Positions 18,250 through 26,775 are shown, counted from the stretch's first letter. The stretch: DNA of 64,000 nucleotides from Streptomyces sp. MMG1121 (GCF_001280015.1 NZ_LGDV01000194.1:19219-83218); one strand, 5' to 3'. Numbers and translations are program-made. The notes: generated by a model from the letters alone, not told the origin.

Positions 18250-19202
18250 CCAGAAGCGCGTCAATGAAGGTCAGAGAGGTCGTGTCGGCGTCAGCCGGTG
18301 AGGCCCGGGAGGACTTGGGCCGGAATCGTGTTCCCTCGAAGGGCGAGGGGTTACTCGACGTGGAGAACTGGCTGTTGCCGGCGGCCGTGTCGGACGCCGA
18401 CCGGGTTCGCACCGAGTGGGAAACGCAAGGGGCAGCCGTACTGCGATGCGGCACTCGGTTCTGCGCGATCTGCGTTCCGTTGGACGTGGCTGAGGCTGCC
18501 GCGGGTTGCACCACTCCGGACGAGGTGGACGCCTACCTGGCGGGGGCACTGCTCCGGGCGCCGGTCATCCGGTCCCAACTCGGGCAGTGGCTGTTCGTCC
18601 TGTGCGAGCCGGACACGGTCAAGGACTGGAAGGTACCGGGCACGGAGTGCCTGGGGGACGGACACCTGTTGGGAGTGCCTCGGCCGGACATGGTCGGGCT
18701 CCCAGGCCGTACCACCTCGTGCTGGGCAGTGCCGATGCGCGAGCTGGGGGCTCTGGGGAGCGGAAAGGCGGTGTCGCAACTCGTCTCCTATGGCCGCTAC
18801 CGGATGTCGGACACGGTCCCGAACCCGCAGCACTCTTTGAGCGGGCCCCCGCGCCTCGATCTGGACCGCGTCCGCCAGGTACGGGACGAAATCCTGCACC
18901 TGACACGCGACCTGCCGGAACAGGTGCCACGGCGAGCACAATTGGAACCGGCGATCACAGAGCTGGAGACGTACCTGGAGGACCTGGCCCGCTGGATCGA
19001 GCCGGTCATCGCGGAGGCGAACCCCGCTGATCGGCAGACAGTGCGGTGGCTTCTCGGCCGGGTGCGACAGCTCCTGTCTTCCGAACCGCCGTCCACTGAT
19101 CGGGAGGCCGCCACACAGGCCGAAGATCTGGCGCTGTCCTGCCGTGCGCTCCAGGGGGTTTATGAGCGTCACAGCTGCCAATGGCGAGGTGTGATCCGGT
19201 GA
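18246..19202 (+). CDS. DUF6415-like protein with primase-polymerase-like N-terminus
   Basis: GTG 18246 overlaps the previous stop, giving 318 residues. The N-terminal 170 residues (WLLPAAVSDADRVRTEWETQ, then a CGTRFC cysteine pair) faintly resemble the N-terminal domain of actinobacterial bifunctional primase/polymerase-like proteins. The C-terminal 100 residues, with LTRDLPEQ and an ALSCRALQGVYERH end, have the helical pattern of DUF6415, a family near Streptomyces regulators and element genes. Neither half has visible catalytic residues. It is coupled on both sides and may be a regulator or adaptor acting with the adjacent HATPase. Confidence 0.6.
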   Translation: MTRSASMKVREVVSASAGEAREDLGRNRVPSKGEGLLDVENWLLPAAVSDADRVRTEWETQGAAVLRCGTRFCAICVPLDVAEAAAGCTTPDEVDAYLAGALLRAPVIRSQLGQWLFVLCEPDTVKDWKVPGTECLGDGHLLGVPRPDMVGLPGRTTSCWAVPMRELGALGSGKAVSQLVSYGRYRMSDTVPNPQHSLSGPPRLDLDRVRQVRDEILHLTRDLPEQVPRRAQLEPAITELETYLEDLARWIEPVIAEANPADRQTVRWLLGRVRQLLSSEPPSTDREAATQAEDLALSCRALQGVYERHSCQWRGVIR

Positions 19203-19774
19203 CTGACACGTTGCCGCGGCGCAAGTCTGACTGTGCCCCGCGTTGGCGAGCAATGGTGGCTGAGGACGGGGCGACAGTGATGTCAGCTTGCTTCCCGCGG
19301 GTGGGCGCGTCAGTGCCCATCGCACGGCGGCTGGTCCGTGAGGCCGTGGTGGACTGGGACTTGCCAGACGTGGCGGACGCGGCCGAGCTGGTCGTTTCGG
19401 AGCTGGCCTCCAACGCCGTCCGGCATGCGCGCCATTGGGGGTTCAGGCTGACGATTCGGCGTCTTGCTCACGGGGGCGTAAGGGTTGCCGTGACCGACAA
19501 GAGCCGGGTGCTGCCGGTGATCGGTATCTCGTGCGCTGAGAACGTCACCGGCCGGGGCTTGGCGCTCGTCGACGCCGTTTCGCAGGAGTGGGGGATCGTC
19601 CGCCTTCCCTGGGGCAAACGTGTCTGGGCCGACGTCGCGACGTCCGACGTTCTCGCCGACTTCGGCCCCGCCCCCGAGATGCGCGTGTTCGCCACCCCGA
19701 CAGCGCAGATCATCTACGTGCTCATCGTGGTGGCGCTCGCAGCCTGGCTCGGCGTACTGATCGCCGGCGGGTAG
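19199..19774 (+). CDS. Tail-anchored HATPase_c_2 (RsbW-like) regulator
   Basis: GTG 19199 overlaps the previous stop, giving 191 residues. The GHKL/HATPase fold is visible as the N box (SELASNAVRHA, with the Mg-chelating Asn) and the later GRGLALVDAVS segment. Such stand-alone kinases, related to anti-sigma factors RsbW/SpoIIAB, are abundant in Streptomyces. The last 24 residues (IIYVLIVVALAAWLGVLIAGG) form a single hydrophobic segment, which would anchor the protein with its catalytic domain in the cytosol. Most relatives are soluble, so this is unusual. It closes the three-gene coupled operon. Confidence 0.8.
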   Translation: MTDTLPRRKSDCAPRWRAMVAEDGATVMSACFPRVGASVPIARRLVREAVVDWDLPDVADAAELVVSELASNAVRHARHWGFRLTIRRLAHGGVRVAVTDKSRVLPVIGISCAENVTGRGLALVDAVSQEWGIVRLPWGKRVWADVATSDVLADFGPAPEMRVFATPTAQIIYVLIVVALAAWLGVLIAGG

Positions 19775-20169
19775 CGGCGGTGAGTCGGACCGGTTCAGAA
19801 GTGCAGGCTGCACGCTTCAACCACCTGAGCGCCGGCTGCCTCGCCGAAACCGAGGCCGGGGTCGGCGGCACTTTCTGGCGAGTCACCTCGACAGCGTCTT
19901 GTCTCGGTGGTCTCTATCAATGACGCCGGACTGGATTCCGGCCCGCACTGATGGCTGGACCGGACAGGAAGCCTGGGGGTGTAGCCGGCACACCACCGTC
20001 CCGCCCCTGACCGGGGACCATGTACGCGCTCCATGACCCGCGTCCCGTCCGCGCACTGCCCGGGACGACCCACCGACCCCTCCCTCCTCGTTACCCCGTT
20101 GGGGAGGGAGGCCCGCTCTCCGACTGGAGTGCGGCCCCGCACGGATAGACGCAGCCATAGGAGGCGTCC
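19775..20169. other. Intergenic region with GC-rich hairpin upstream of kinase cassette
   Basis: The stretch contains no convincing gene. A perfect 9-base inverted repeat (CCTCCCTCC at 20079-20087, GGAGGGAGG at 20103-20111) sits 58 bases before the next start. It could be a leader hairpin, attenuator or regulator site. The promoter of the 20170-23446 operon is probably here. Confidence 0.5.
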
Positions 20170-21390
20170 GTGACCATCAACACCGTTGCCTGCCCGTCCC
20201 TTCGCCTCGCGCCGCCCCGCGTCGCGGACGTCTTCGTGCACGAGGCCGCGCGGATCCATCGAGCCGCCGCCGAGATATGGCCCGGCGAGCCCGTATGTCT
20301 GCAGAGGCACATCCCCAGCGTCACCGGCTACGTGCACCGCGCCCGCGTCGGCGAGCGCACGTTGTACGCGAAGACATCGCTGCTCGGCGTTTCCCTGGTG
20401 TCGCTGCTGCGTGGGGTGTACGGCCCCTGGCACGAAGTGCAGCGAGCTCAGCGTGCGTACGAGGAGCAGCCGAACGGGCTGCTCCAGCGCGAGGCCGCGC
20501 AGTTGCGGCTGCTGACCGAGCTGGGCGGCCCGAGGGTCTGTCCGCTGGTCGGGCTGAGCAGCGGCGTGATCTTCACCGAACCAGCGCCTGGCCTGACGTT
20601 GGGCGAGCTGCTTTTGGAACGGCCAGGTGACACCCGGGTTCTGCTCGACCGTACCTTCGCCGAGCTGCGACCGCTGCACCGCCCAGGTGCCGTCCGCCGG
20701 CTGCCGACCGCCAGCGTGATCGAGGAGCGAAGCATCCCGGGCACGTTCCTCCGCAAGTTCAACGGCTTGTCCGGGACGCTCTACGCCGACCGGCTCGATT
20801 CGGAGCGATGCGAGGCTGAGCAGCGACAGGAGGTCCTACGACTGGTCCATCGTTCCGTGAGTCGTCTACGACGACTACGTATGCGCCTGCCCTCGGCGGA
20901 CGGCACGTCCCTCGCCTACGGGGACCTCAAGCCTGATCACGTGGTATTCCCGTATGGCGCCGATGGGCGGCCCATGTTCCTGGATCCGGGGCTGCTGCGG
21001 GCGAGCCGCATGGTAGACATCGCGAAGCTGATCAGCCGTACGGTGCTGACCCTCGCTGCCCGCCGACCGGGAGCGCCGACTGCGCATCAAGTGCTGTACG
21101 GCCTGGATGACTTCGTGAAGTCGCAGGTCTCGATGCTGTCCGGCAGGGACCGGCGCCTCTGGCTGCAGAACCTGATGACGCTGTGGCCGATGGACACCGT
21201 GAACATCATGACCACGTATCTGTCCGCGCCCTCGGCGCTGCCTCTGCCCCGTGTCGGTGCGGCGCTGATCGGCCGGGCTGTGCCGGTCTTCTCGATGGTG
21301 GAGTCGATAAGTGCCGACCTGGAGAGCGGCACGGCAGTGTGCGGCACATGGGAAGGCGCCCTGGACGCTGCCCTGGCGGTGGCCTCATGA
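20170..21390 (+). CDS. Phosphotransferase-like (APH/kinase-fold) protein
   Basis: GTG 20170 follows a good AGGAGG, giving 406 residues. The layout suggests a protein-kinase-like or aminoglycoside-phosphotransferase fold. An ATP-lysine candidate lies in LYAKTSLLG (about 60). A brexit-like catalytic loop YGDLKPDHV contains the catalytic Asp, with Tyr and His in place of the usual His and Asn. The metal-binding step is FLDPGLL instead of DFG or IDxD. These substitutions mean activity is uncertain. The stop overlaps the start of the dehydrogenase gene (ATGA), and that gene is coupled to an HPr-kinase-like gene, so the three products likely work in one pathway. Substrate unknown. Confidence 0.65.
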   Translation: MTINTVACPSLRLAPPRVADVFVHEAARIHRAAAEIWPGEPVCLQRHIPSVTGYVHRARVGERTLYAKTSLLGVSLVSLLRGVYGPWHEVQRAQRAYEEQPNGLLQREAAQLRLLTELGGPRVCPLVGLSSGVIFTEPAPGLTLGELLLERPGDTRVLLDRTFAELRPLHRPGAVRRLPTASVIEERSIPGTFLRKFNGLSGTLYADRLDSERCEAEQRQEVLRLVHRSVSRLRRLRMRLPSADGTSLAYGDLKPDHVVFPYGADGRPMFLDPGLLRASRMVDIAKLISRTVLTLAARRPGAPTAHQVLYGLDDFVKSQVSMLSGRDRRLWLQNLMTLWPMDTVNIMTTYLSAPSALPLPRVGAALIGRAVPVFSMVESISADLESGTAVCGTWEGALDAALAVAS

Positions 21391-22313
21391 AGCGACCGGG
21401 CCTGCGCATCGGCGTGGTTGGCGCCGGGGCGGTCGGTCAAGCCGTCGGCGCGACGTTGATCCTCGCTGGGCTGTGTGACCAGCTGCTCATCTCTTCCCGT
21501 GTGGTCGAGCAAGCCGCGGCGCTGGCGGCAGACCTGGACGACATGCGCTCGGCGATCGGTTCGCCGGTCGTCCCGTACGCCATCGAGGTGCCCCGGCTGT
21601 GGGACTGCGACGCCGTCGTGATCGCCGTACGGGCTCAGTTCACGAACCCGCGCAGCAGCGACATCCGTATGGGCGGCCTGCACGCCAATGCGCGTGTGAT
21701 CACCGGGCTGGCCCGCGAGCTGAGCCACTACACCGGCACGGTGCTGATGGTCACCAACCCGGTGGATCTCATGACGAGGTTGTTCGCCGAGCAGTCAGGA
21801 TGCCCGCGAGTGTTCGGGATCGGCTCCAGCCTCGACACCGCCCGCTACCGGCACACCCTTGCCCGGCTCATGGACGTGCCCGTGGACGCGGTTCAGGGGC
21901 ACGTCATCGGCGAGCACGGGGACAACGCCGTGGTGTGCGTCTCCTCCACCACCGTCCACGGCAGGCCGGTCACCGTCCCGGTCGAGCAGATACGGGAGGA
22001 ACTCGCGCGGCGGCCGGGCCGGATCAACGCCGGCATCGGCCGCACCCGGTCCGGGCCTGCCGGGGCCGTGGTGTCCGCACTGCGCCTGGCCCTCGGCCTT
22101 ACCGACGGGCTGGTCGAACTGTCCACCTTGCACGGGGGCGGCTACCTCGGTGTCCCGCTCCGGTTCTCCGTCGGCCTGCCGCGGCCGTGCATGCCGTCAT
22201 TGGACGAGGACGAGCAGCGGCAGCTGCACCTCGCCCGCAACAAACTTCGCACCGCCTACCAGGCCGTGTGCGACGCCCTGTCCAACTGCTCTCCATCAGT
22301 GAGGAATCCGTGA
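21387..22313 (+). CDS. Lactate/malate dehydrogenase-family oxidoreductase
   Basis: The 308-residue product starts at ATG 21387, coupled to the gene before. The NAD-binding glycine motif GVVGAGAVGQAVG lies at about 9-21 and the NAD-loop TNPVDLMT in the middle. The active site has the family's conserved GIGSSLDTARYR (Asp-Arg pair) and GEHGDN with the catalytic His. These residues indicate a working 2-hydroxyacid dehydrogenase, oxidising lactate- or malate-like substrates with NAD. It lies between two kinase-like genes rather than with central metabolism, suggesting a specialised substrate. The true substrate cannot be assigned. Confidence 0.85.
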   Translation: MKRPGLRIGVVGAGAVGQAVGATLILAGLCDQLLISSRVVEQAAALAADLDDMRSAIGSPVVPYAIEVPRLWDCDAVVIAVRAQFTNPRSSDIRMGGLHANARVITGLARELSHYTGTVLMVTNPVDLMTRLFAEQSGCPRVFGIGSSLDTARYRHTLARLMDVPVDAVQGHVIGEHGDNAVVCVSSTTVHGRPVTVPVEQIREELARRPGRINAGIGRTRSGPAGAVVSALRLALGLTDGLVELSTLHGGGYLGVPLRFSVGLPRPCMPSLDEDEQRQLHLARNKLRTAYQAVCDALSNCSPSVRNP

Positions 22314-23446
22314 CCAGCTACGCCACCCGACTGCAAGCCGCCGAAGCGGCCGTGACCGTCCTGTCCGCCGACAAAGCTGTCACCGACTGGTCCACCCGGT
22401 ACTTCGGACCGTGGTGGAACGCGGTCGACGCGAAGCCCGAGAGCGTCTGCGAGGGGCCGCTCGTGGTCGCCGAGGTCGACGAAGACGCCTACGGCGAGGC
22501 GTCCCTGGCGGTCACCCAGGCTCCGCACACGAGCACTACCTACGCCAAGGCCCAGACTCTGGTAGCCCGGGACGCCGCGGCCGGCGCCGTCAGGGCCGTC
22601 TCCCCGGGGGAACTGCTGGCCTACCGGTCCGAGCCCGCCTCGGGGACGCTGACGATCTATGGCTGCGACACCGAGACGGTGGCAACGGCCACGGCTCGCC
22701 TGGCCCGGGAGATGGTGCGCGGCGTACTGCTGCGGGCCGGCTGGTGCGTGCTGCACGCTTCGGCAGTCGTCCAGGGCGGCCGCGTGGCCCTGACATTCGG
22801 CAGGAAGGGTGCGGGCAAGACCACCACCGCGCTGGCACTGGCCGCACGGCACGGGTGGGGGCTGCTGGCCAACGACCGCGTGTTCGTCCGCCCCGACGAC
22901 CGCGACGGAGTGGACGTTCTGCCATGGCCGTCGGCCGCCGCCATCGGCCTCGGGCTGCTCGACGCCCTCAACTGGTTCGACATGGTGCGGGAGAGGCTGC
23001 AGGCCGGCGAGGCCCTGCACCCCACACAGGACCCGCGCGTGAGCCGAGCACTCCTCGCGGGTGCCCGGACGCCATTGTGGGACGGCGGGAAAGAGCTGAA
23101 GGCCCAGGTCTTCCCCGACCAGTTCGGCAGCTGGTTCAACATTCCGCTGGCCGCCGGGGGAGAGGCTGCCGCCCTTCTCTTCCCGCACATCCTCGCCGGG
23201 GCTGCTCCCGCCGCGAAGGGAGAGGCCCGAGGCCTGGACGACAGCGACTTCATGAGCGGGGCGACCGAAGACCGCTACCCGGACGTCTTCGACCTGGTCC
23301 GTGTCGACGGAGGCGGCAGCGAGGAATCTCGGCACGAGGTCGCGCACAGACTGGCGGCGCTGCCGCACCACGCCATGGTCCTCGGGCATGACGTCGCTGC
23401 CAATGCAGACCTCCTCGCCAAGCTCGTCGACCTGCCATCGCTCTGA
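22310..23446 (+). CDS. HPr-kinase-like P-loop protein
   Basis: GTG 22310 overlaps the previous stop, giving 378 residues. The Walker A motif GRKGAGKTTTALALA lies about residue 165, preceded by VLHASAVVQGGRVALTFG and followed by LLANDRVFV. This arrangement is typical of HprK-like kinases found outside the PTS, including those next to modified-peptide (RiPP) and other biosynthetic genes. The N-terminal 150 residues are a separate domain I do not recognise. The reaction is probably ATP-dependent phosphorylation of a protein or small molecule. It is the last gene of the cassette and is followed by a strong terminator hairpin. Confidence 0.7.
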   Translation: MTSYATRLQAAEAAVTVLSADKAVTDWSTRYFGPWWNAVDAKPESVCEGPLVVAEVDEDAYGEASLAVTQAPHTSTTYAKAQTLVARDAAAGAVRAVSPGELLAYRSEPASGTLTIYGCDTETVATATARLAREMVRGVLLRAGWCVLHASAVVQGGRVALTFGRKGAGKTTTALALAARHGWGLLANDRVFVRPDDRDGVDVLPWPSAAAIGLGLLDALNWFDMVRERLQAGEALHPTQDPRVSRALLAGARTPLWDGGKELKAQVFPDQFGSWFNIPLAAGGEAAALLFPHILAGAAPAAKGEARGLDDSDFMSGATEDRYPDVFDLVRVDGGGSEESRHEVAHRLAALPHHAMVLGHDVAANADLLAKLVDLPSL

Positions 23447-23468
23447 ACCGACCCAGCCCCACCTCTGT

Positions 23469-23495
23469 CGCCCCGGCCATGCCTCGGCCGGGGCG
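23469..23495 (+). terminator. Terminator hairpin after the kinase/dehydrogenase cassette
   Basis: A perfect 10-base stem CGCCCCGGCC/GGCCGGGGCG with a 7-base loop lies 23 bases after the stop at 23446. Confidence 0.75.
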
Positions 23496-23664
23496 ATTCC
23501 GGTTCTGCTTTCCGGGAATGAGTCAGGACCGCTCAGAGGCTCCAGCACCCCCGCTTGGGCCGTCGTCGAAGTACTCGAAAGACCTGGTGAGAGGGGTATT
23601 CCGCTCTTCGGAGGACCACGGTGTGGTGGTCGCGACACAGTCGCGATCACCGGGAGGTTCTGCC

Positions 23665-23823
23665 GTGGCGCCGATTCTATTCACCGCTGTGCTGCTGCTG
23701 CCGTTTGCGACGGCAGCAGGCCCGTTCGCGCTGCGGGAAGCGCGTGACTGCGCCCGCCCGGGCCCTGGCCGTCACCGCCGCGTCATGCGCGGGCGTCACG
23801 CGGCCCGGGGAGGACGGCGATGA
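23665..23823 (+). CDS. Small membrane or secreted peptide (52 aa)
   Basis: GTG 23665 lies 6-7 bases after GGGAGG, a strong ribosome site. The peptide begins with a hydrophobic segment APILFTAVLLLPFATAAG (residues 2-19), either a membrane span or a short signal peptide, and ends in an Arg-rich tail (RRVMRGRHAARGGRR). Its TGA overlaps the ATG of the HATPase gene, so translation is coupled. No family is recognised. The coupling suggests it modulates or localises the HATPase product, or serves only to couple translation. Confidence 0.5.
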   Translation: MAPILFTAVLLLPFATAAGPFALREARDCARPGPGRHRRVMRGRHAARGGRR

Positions 23824-24314
23824 CCGCCCACGGCGCCACGGGCACCACCATGTGTGTTCTGTTGCGCTGGACCAGCTGTACTCCCGACGCTGCAGCCCGG
23901 GCTCGCGCCACGCTGCGGTGTGCCCTCGATCAGCTCGGCTACGACGGCGAGGTGATCAGCGATGCGGTGCTGGCCGTCTCGGAATTCGTCACCAACGCCA
24001 CCACGCACGCCGTCGGCCCGTACGAGATGCGCCTGCGCCGCACCGATACGGGGATCATCTGCGAAGTCGAGGACCACGATCCGCGCATCCCAGAGGTCCC
24101 TGAATTCCCCGCAACGCCGCCGTACACCCCTGCCGAGGAGAACCGCGGGGGCGGCCTGGAAGCGCTGTGCACGCTGCTGTCCGAGCACGGGCGGGGCCTG
24201 CACATCGTGCATCAACTCACCGAGGGTGCATGGGGATTCCGAGGGCAAAGGCGGACGAAGGCGGCGTGGTTCACGGTCCCGTCCGCTCGCGGTGACCGGC
24301 ACAAAACTTCGTAG
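23820..24314 (+). CDS. ATP-binding regulator, HATPase_c_2 family
   Basis: The 164-residue product shows the GHKL N box VSEFVTNATTHAV (about 55-67), a D box CEVEDHDPRIP, and a G2-type GRGLHIVHQLTEGAWG. It belongs to the Streptomyces group of stand-alone anti-sigma-like serine kinases. A GGGLEAL loop precedes the second glycine box. ATG 23820 overlaps the small gene before it. No partner anti-anti-sigma gene is adjacent. It is the second such protein in this window and, unlike that at 19199, is fully soluble. Confidence 0.85.
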   Translation: MTAHGATGTTMCVLLRWTSCTPDAAARARATLRCALDQLGYDGEVISDAVLAVSEFVTNATTHAVGPYEMRLRRTDTGIICEVEDHDPRIPEVPEFPATPPYTPAEENRGGGLEALCTLLSEHGRGLHIVHQLTEGAWGFRGQRRTKAAWFTVPSARGDRHKTS

Positions 24315-24377
24315 CGCTCTGGGGCTGTGGCCATGAGTTGAGGCGGGTGGTTTATCGGGCAGGCGGATGAGCCTTTG

Positions 24378-24421
24378 AAAGTGGTGCTCGTCGCTCATTC
24401 GAGCGACGAGCACCACTTTTT
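24378..24421. terminator. Strong bidirectional intrinsic terminator
   Basis: A perfect 19-base stem (24378-24396 and 24401-24419) with loop ATTC is preceded by A residues and followed by a T run on the opposite arm. It lies 63 bases after the HATPase gene and separates it from the Tad operon at 24588. Confidence 0.85.
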
Positions 24422-24587
24422 GGTGGGGAAGTGGGTTATCGAAGCGGAACGCCTCGGAAGTAACGGGTCGAAATCGGGGTGGAATTCACCCTCCCGTCGT
24501 GATTGGTCGGAGCGGCACCGGGTACCTCCAGTCGCATCTGGTCACTGACGGTTGTCGTCCGGGTGTAATAGGTGACGGAAGGTGGGG

Positions 24588-25142
24588 ATGGTGAAGACAC
24601 GACGGTGGACGAAGGTGTTTCTGGTGGCGCAGAGCGCAGTGGTCACGGGTCTGTTACTGGCGACTGTTGCGTGTAGCTCAGCCAATGGTGCTCCTTCGCC
24701 GCCCGCGGCGGCTGATTCGAGTCGGCCCGCAACCACTTCCACGTCTGCCGGGAGTGATGCAGTCGCGGCCTACCGGGCCATGTGGAACGACACGATGATC
24801 GCTGCTCGTACATCGGATGCCGAGAATCCGCAGCTGAATGACCACGCCGAGGGCGGCGCGTTGCAGCTCGTGCGCCACATGATGCGGGAGGACGCGAAGC
24901 AGGGACTGGTGACGAAGGGGCAACCGACCTTCGCACCGGTGGTCACGAAGGCCGGGCCCGCAACCGTCGTCATTCAGGACTGCGCTGACGGCAGCCGTTG
25001 GCTGCAGTACACCAAGGACGGTTCGCTCAAGGACGACATGCCTGGTGGGCATCATCGAGTGGATGCGACGGTTCAGAAGCACGGTGACCGCTGGCTGGTC
25101 GAGTCGCTGTACATCGGCGAGGTGGGGACGTGCAGCGCGTGA
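24588..25142 (+). CDS. Lipoprotein, first gene of the Tad block
   Basis: ATG 24588 follows GGAAGG by 5 bases, giving 184 residues; a GTG two codons earlier is less likely. The N-terminus has two basic stretches, a hydrophobic core and the lipobox ATVAC with Cys29, so it should be exported and lipid-anchored. The mature part starts with a Ser/Ala/Pro linker, then a folded domain ending DRWLVESLYIGEVGTC that resembles small actinobacterial lipoproteins in Tad loci. The stop overlaps the next start by 13 bases. A role in anchoring the pilus machinery at the outer membrane face is plausible but unproven. Confidence 0.75.
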   Translation: MVKTRRWTKVFLVAQSAVVTGLLLATVACSSANGAPSPPAAADSSRPATTSTSAGSDAVAAYRAMWNDTMIAARTSDAENPQLNDHAEGGALQLVRHMMREDAKQGLVTKGQPTFAPVVTKAGPATVVIQDCADGSRWLQYTKDGSLKDDMPGGHHRVDATVQKHGDRWLVESLYIGEVGTCSA

Positions 25143-25993
25143 GCCGTGGCGCCGTGGTTGTGCCGACGGTGCTCGCTTTGACTGCTGTCGGGACCGGTCT
25201 GTTATGGGCGCCGAGGGCTTCGGCGGGAGACGGATTCGGTATCGGCGCCGACGTGAAATGTGCGGGGGATGGGTGCGACCTGAATGCTTCCCGCACGATT
25301 CCGTCGCGACGCACCAATGCGGCAGTGCCTGTGCGAAGGAGTGGCGACGGTGGCCTCGACGGTGGGGGAGGGCATGGCGCGCCCGTTGTGACGCCGACGG
25401 TTGTTTCCGACGGCTGGGAGTACGACCTGGGCAATGGGATGGGCATCCTGCCGCGGTTCGATGGAGACAAAGGGGACAAGAAGAAACCTGCTGACCCGGG
25501 TAGCCCGCAGGTCTCCGTGCAAGAGGTTGCCCAACAGGCCGTCAGGCGGCTGCGTTTGCCCAAGCCGGTGATTCACACAAGCCCTGGCGAAGACTACGTC
25601 CAGGTCGTTCACGTGCCGACCTGGATGTGGGTGGAGCGGTCAACGTGGGGGCCGGTGTCGGCGTCGGCCGCTGTGGAGGGCGTGAGTGTGAAGGCGACGG
25701 CTCGGCCGCGGACGGCGGTGTGGTCGATGGGGGAGGGTGGCCAGGTGGTGTGCCGGGGGCCGGGGACGCCGTATTCGGACGCTTACAGTCCCAAGGCGTC
25801 GTCGCCGGACTGTGGTTACACCTATCAGCGGGCTTCGCTGTCCGCGCCGGGCCGGGCTTACAGGGTGTCGGTGCAGGTGACATGGGATGTCGAGTGGCAT
25901 GGGGGCGGGAAGGCCGGGGTTGTGCCGGGGCTGGTGATGGCCGCGCAGCGGCGGCTGGTGGTGGATGAGGTGCAGACCGTTGTGACGCGCTGA
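25130..25993 (+). CDS. Secreted Tad-locus protein
   Basis: GTG 25130 is preceded by GAGGTGG with good spacing, giving 287 residues; GTG 25139 is possible. A signal peptide (LALTAVGTGLLWAPRASA) ends near residue 32. The C-terminal 130 residues carry VVHVPTWMWVE, GVSVKATARPRTAVWSMGEG, a VCRGPGTPY loop and CGYTY, a pattern I know from conserved secreted proteins preceding CpaB-like genes in Streptomyces Tad operons. Two cysteines in this part could form a disulfide. No enzymatic motif is visible. It probably acts outside the membrane in assembly. Confidence 0.7.
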   Translation: MQRVSRGAVVVPTVLALTAVGTGLLWAPRASAGDGFGIGADVKCAGDGCDLNASRTIPSRRTNAAVPVRRSGDGGLDGGGGHGAPVVTPTVVSDGWEYDLGNGMGILPRFDGDKGDKKKPADPGSPQVSVQEVAQQAVRRLRLPKPVIHTSPGEDYVQVVHVPTWMWVERSTWGPVSASAAVEGVSVKATARPRTAVWSMGEGGQVVCRGPGTPYSDAYSPKASSPDCGYTYQRASLSAPGRAYRVSVQVTWDVEWHGGGKAGVVPGLVMAAQRRLVVDEVQTVVTR

Positions 25994-26076
25994 CGGATCG
26001 GAGCGCGGGCGCGGCCCTGGCGTTGGGCTGGGCTGGGCTGGTGGATGTTGGAACTCTTCTGATCGTGAGGTGAGTT

Positions 26077-26775
26077 GTGGGTACCTCCATGTCTTCTCCG
26101 GGTCTCAAGGGCGGCGGAGCGCGGGTGCCGGGAGCACGTCGGTCCGGACCGGAGCAGCAGCCGGCGGTGACGGGCGCCCGGCGGCGCAGGGTGGGCTGGG
26201 TGTGGGCAGGGGTGGGCGCGGTGGTCGTCTCGGCGGTCGGCTTCACCCTGGTCGCGCAGACGATGGGGGAGCGAGCGCAGGTTCTGGTGCTTGCCCGCGA
26301 TGTGCCGGCCGGACAGGTGCTCAAGCCGGGCGACCTGCGTGTGGTGAAGGTGGCGGCGGAGACGGGCGTGGTGCCCGTCACGGACCGGGCCAGGGTGCTG
26401 GGACGGCAGGCGAGGGTGCCGTTGGTCGCCGGGTCGCTGCTGGCTCCCGGCCAGGTGGGCCTGAGTGCTGTCTTTCCGCCGAAGGGATTCTCGCAGGTGG
26501 CGCTTGCCGTCGAGCCTGGCGGTGCGCCACCGGATCTCGCTCGCGGGGAGCGCGTCGCTGTCCTTCCCGGGCCGGCCGGCACCGCGCTGACGGGTGACGA
26601 GGAGCAGGCGGCATCGACGGTGGCGGGGACGGTGACGGGGGTTAGGGAGCCGGAGTCGGCGGGCGGGCCGCGTGTGGTCTCGGTGCTGGTGGAGACCGCG
26701 GCGGCGCGGCGGGCGGCGCAGCTGGAGCATCCGCGTGTGGTGGTGCTTCCCGCGGAAGGGCGTGAGGCTCCATGA
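26077..26775 (+). CDS. CpaB/RcpC-like SAF-domain protein
   Basis: The 232-residue product starts at GTG 26077 behind GAGGTGAG. A basic cytoplasmic stretch is followed by one transmembrane helix (about 45-65) and then a SAF domain: VLVLARDVPAGQVLKPGDLRVV is its signature (about 70-90). CpaB/RcpC proteins are Flp pilus assembly factors that lie next to TadZ/TadA genes, as here. The stop overlaps the next start (ATGA). Confidence 0.8.
   Translation: MGTSMSSPGLKGGGARVPGARRSGPEQQPAVTGARRRRVGWVWAGVGAVVVSAVGFTLVAQTMGERAQVLVLARDVPAGQVLKPGDLRVVKVAAETGVVPVTDRARVLGRQARVPLVAGSLLAPGQVGLSAVFPPKGFSQVALAVEPGGAPPDLARGERVAVLPGPAGTALTGDEEQAASTVAGTVTGVREPESAGGPRVVSVLVETAAARRAAQLEHPRVVVLPAEGREAP

Noticed and set aside
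19795..20679. 294-codon minus-strand frame across the intergenic region and kinase gene
   Set aside because: Most of it is opposite the phosphotransferase-like gene, which has a good ribosome site and motifs. The remaining part has no recognisable domain.
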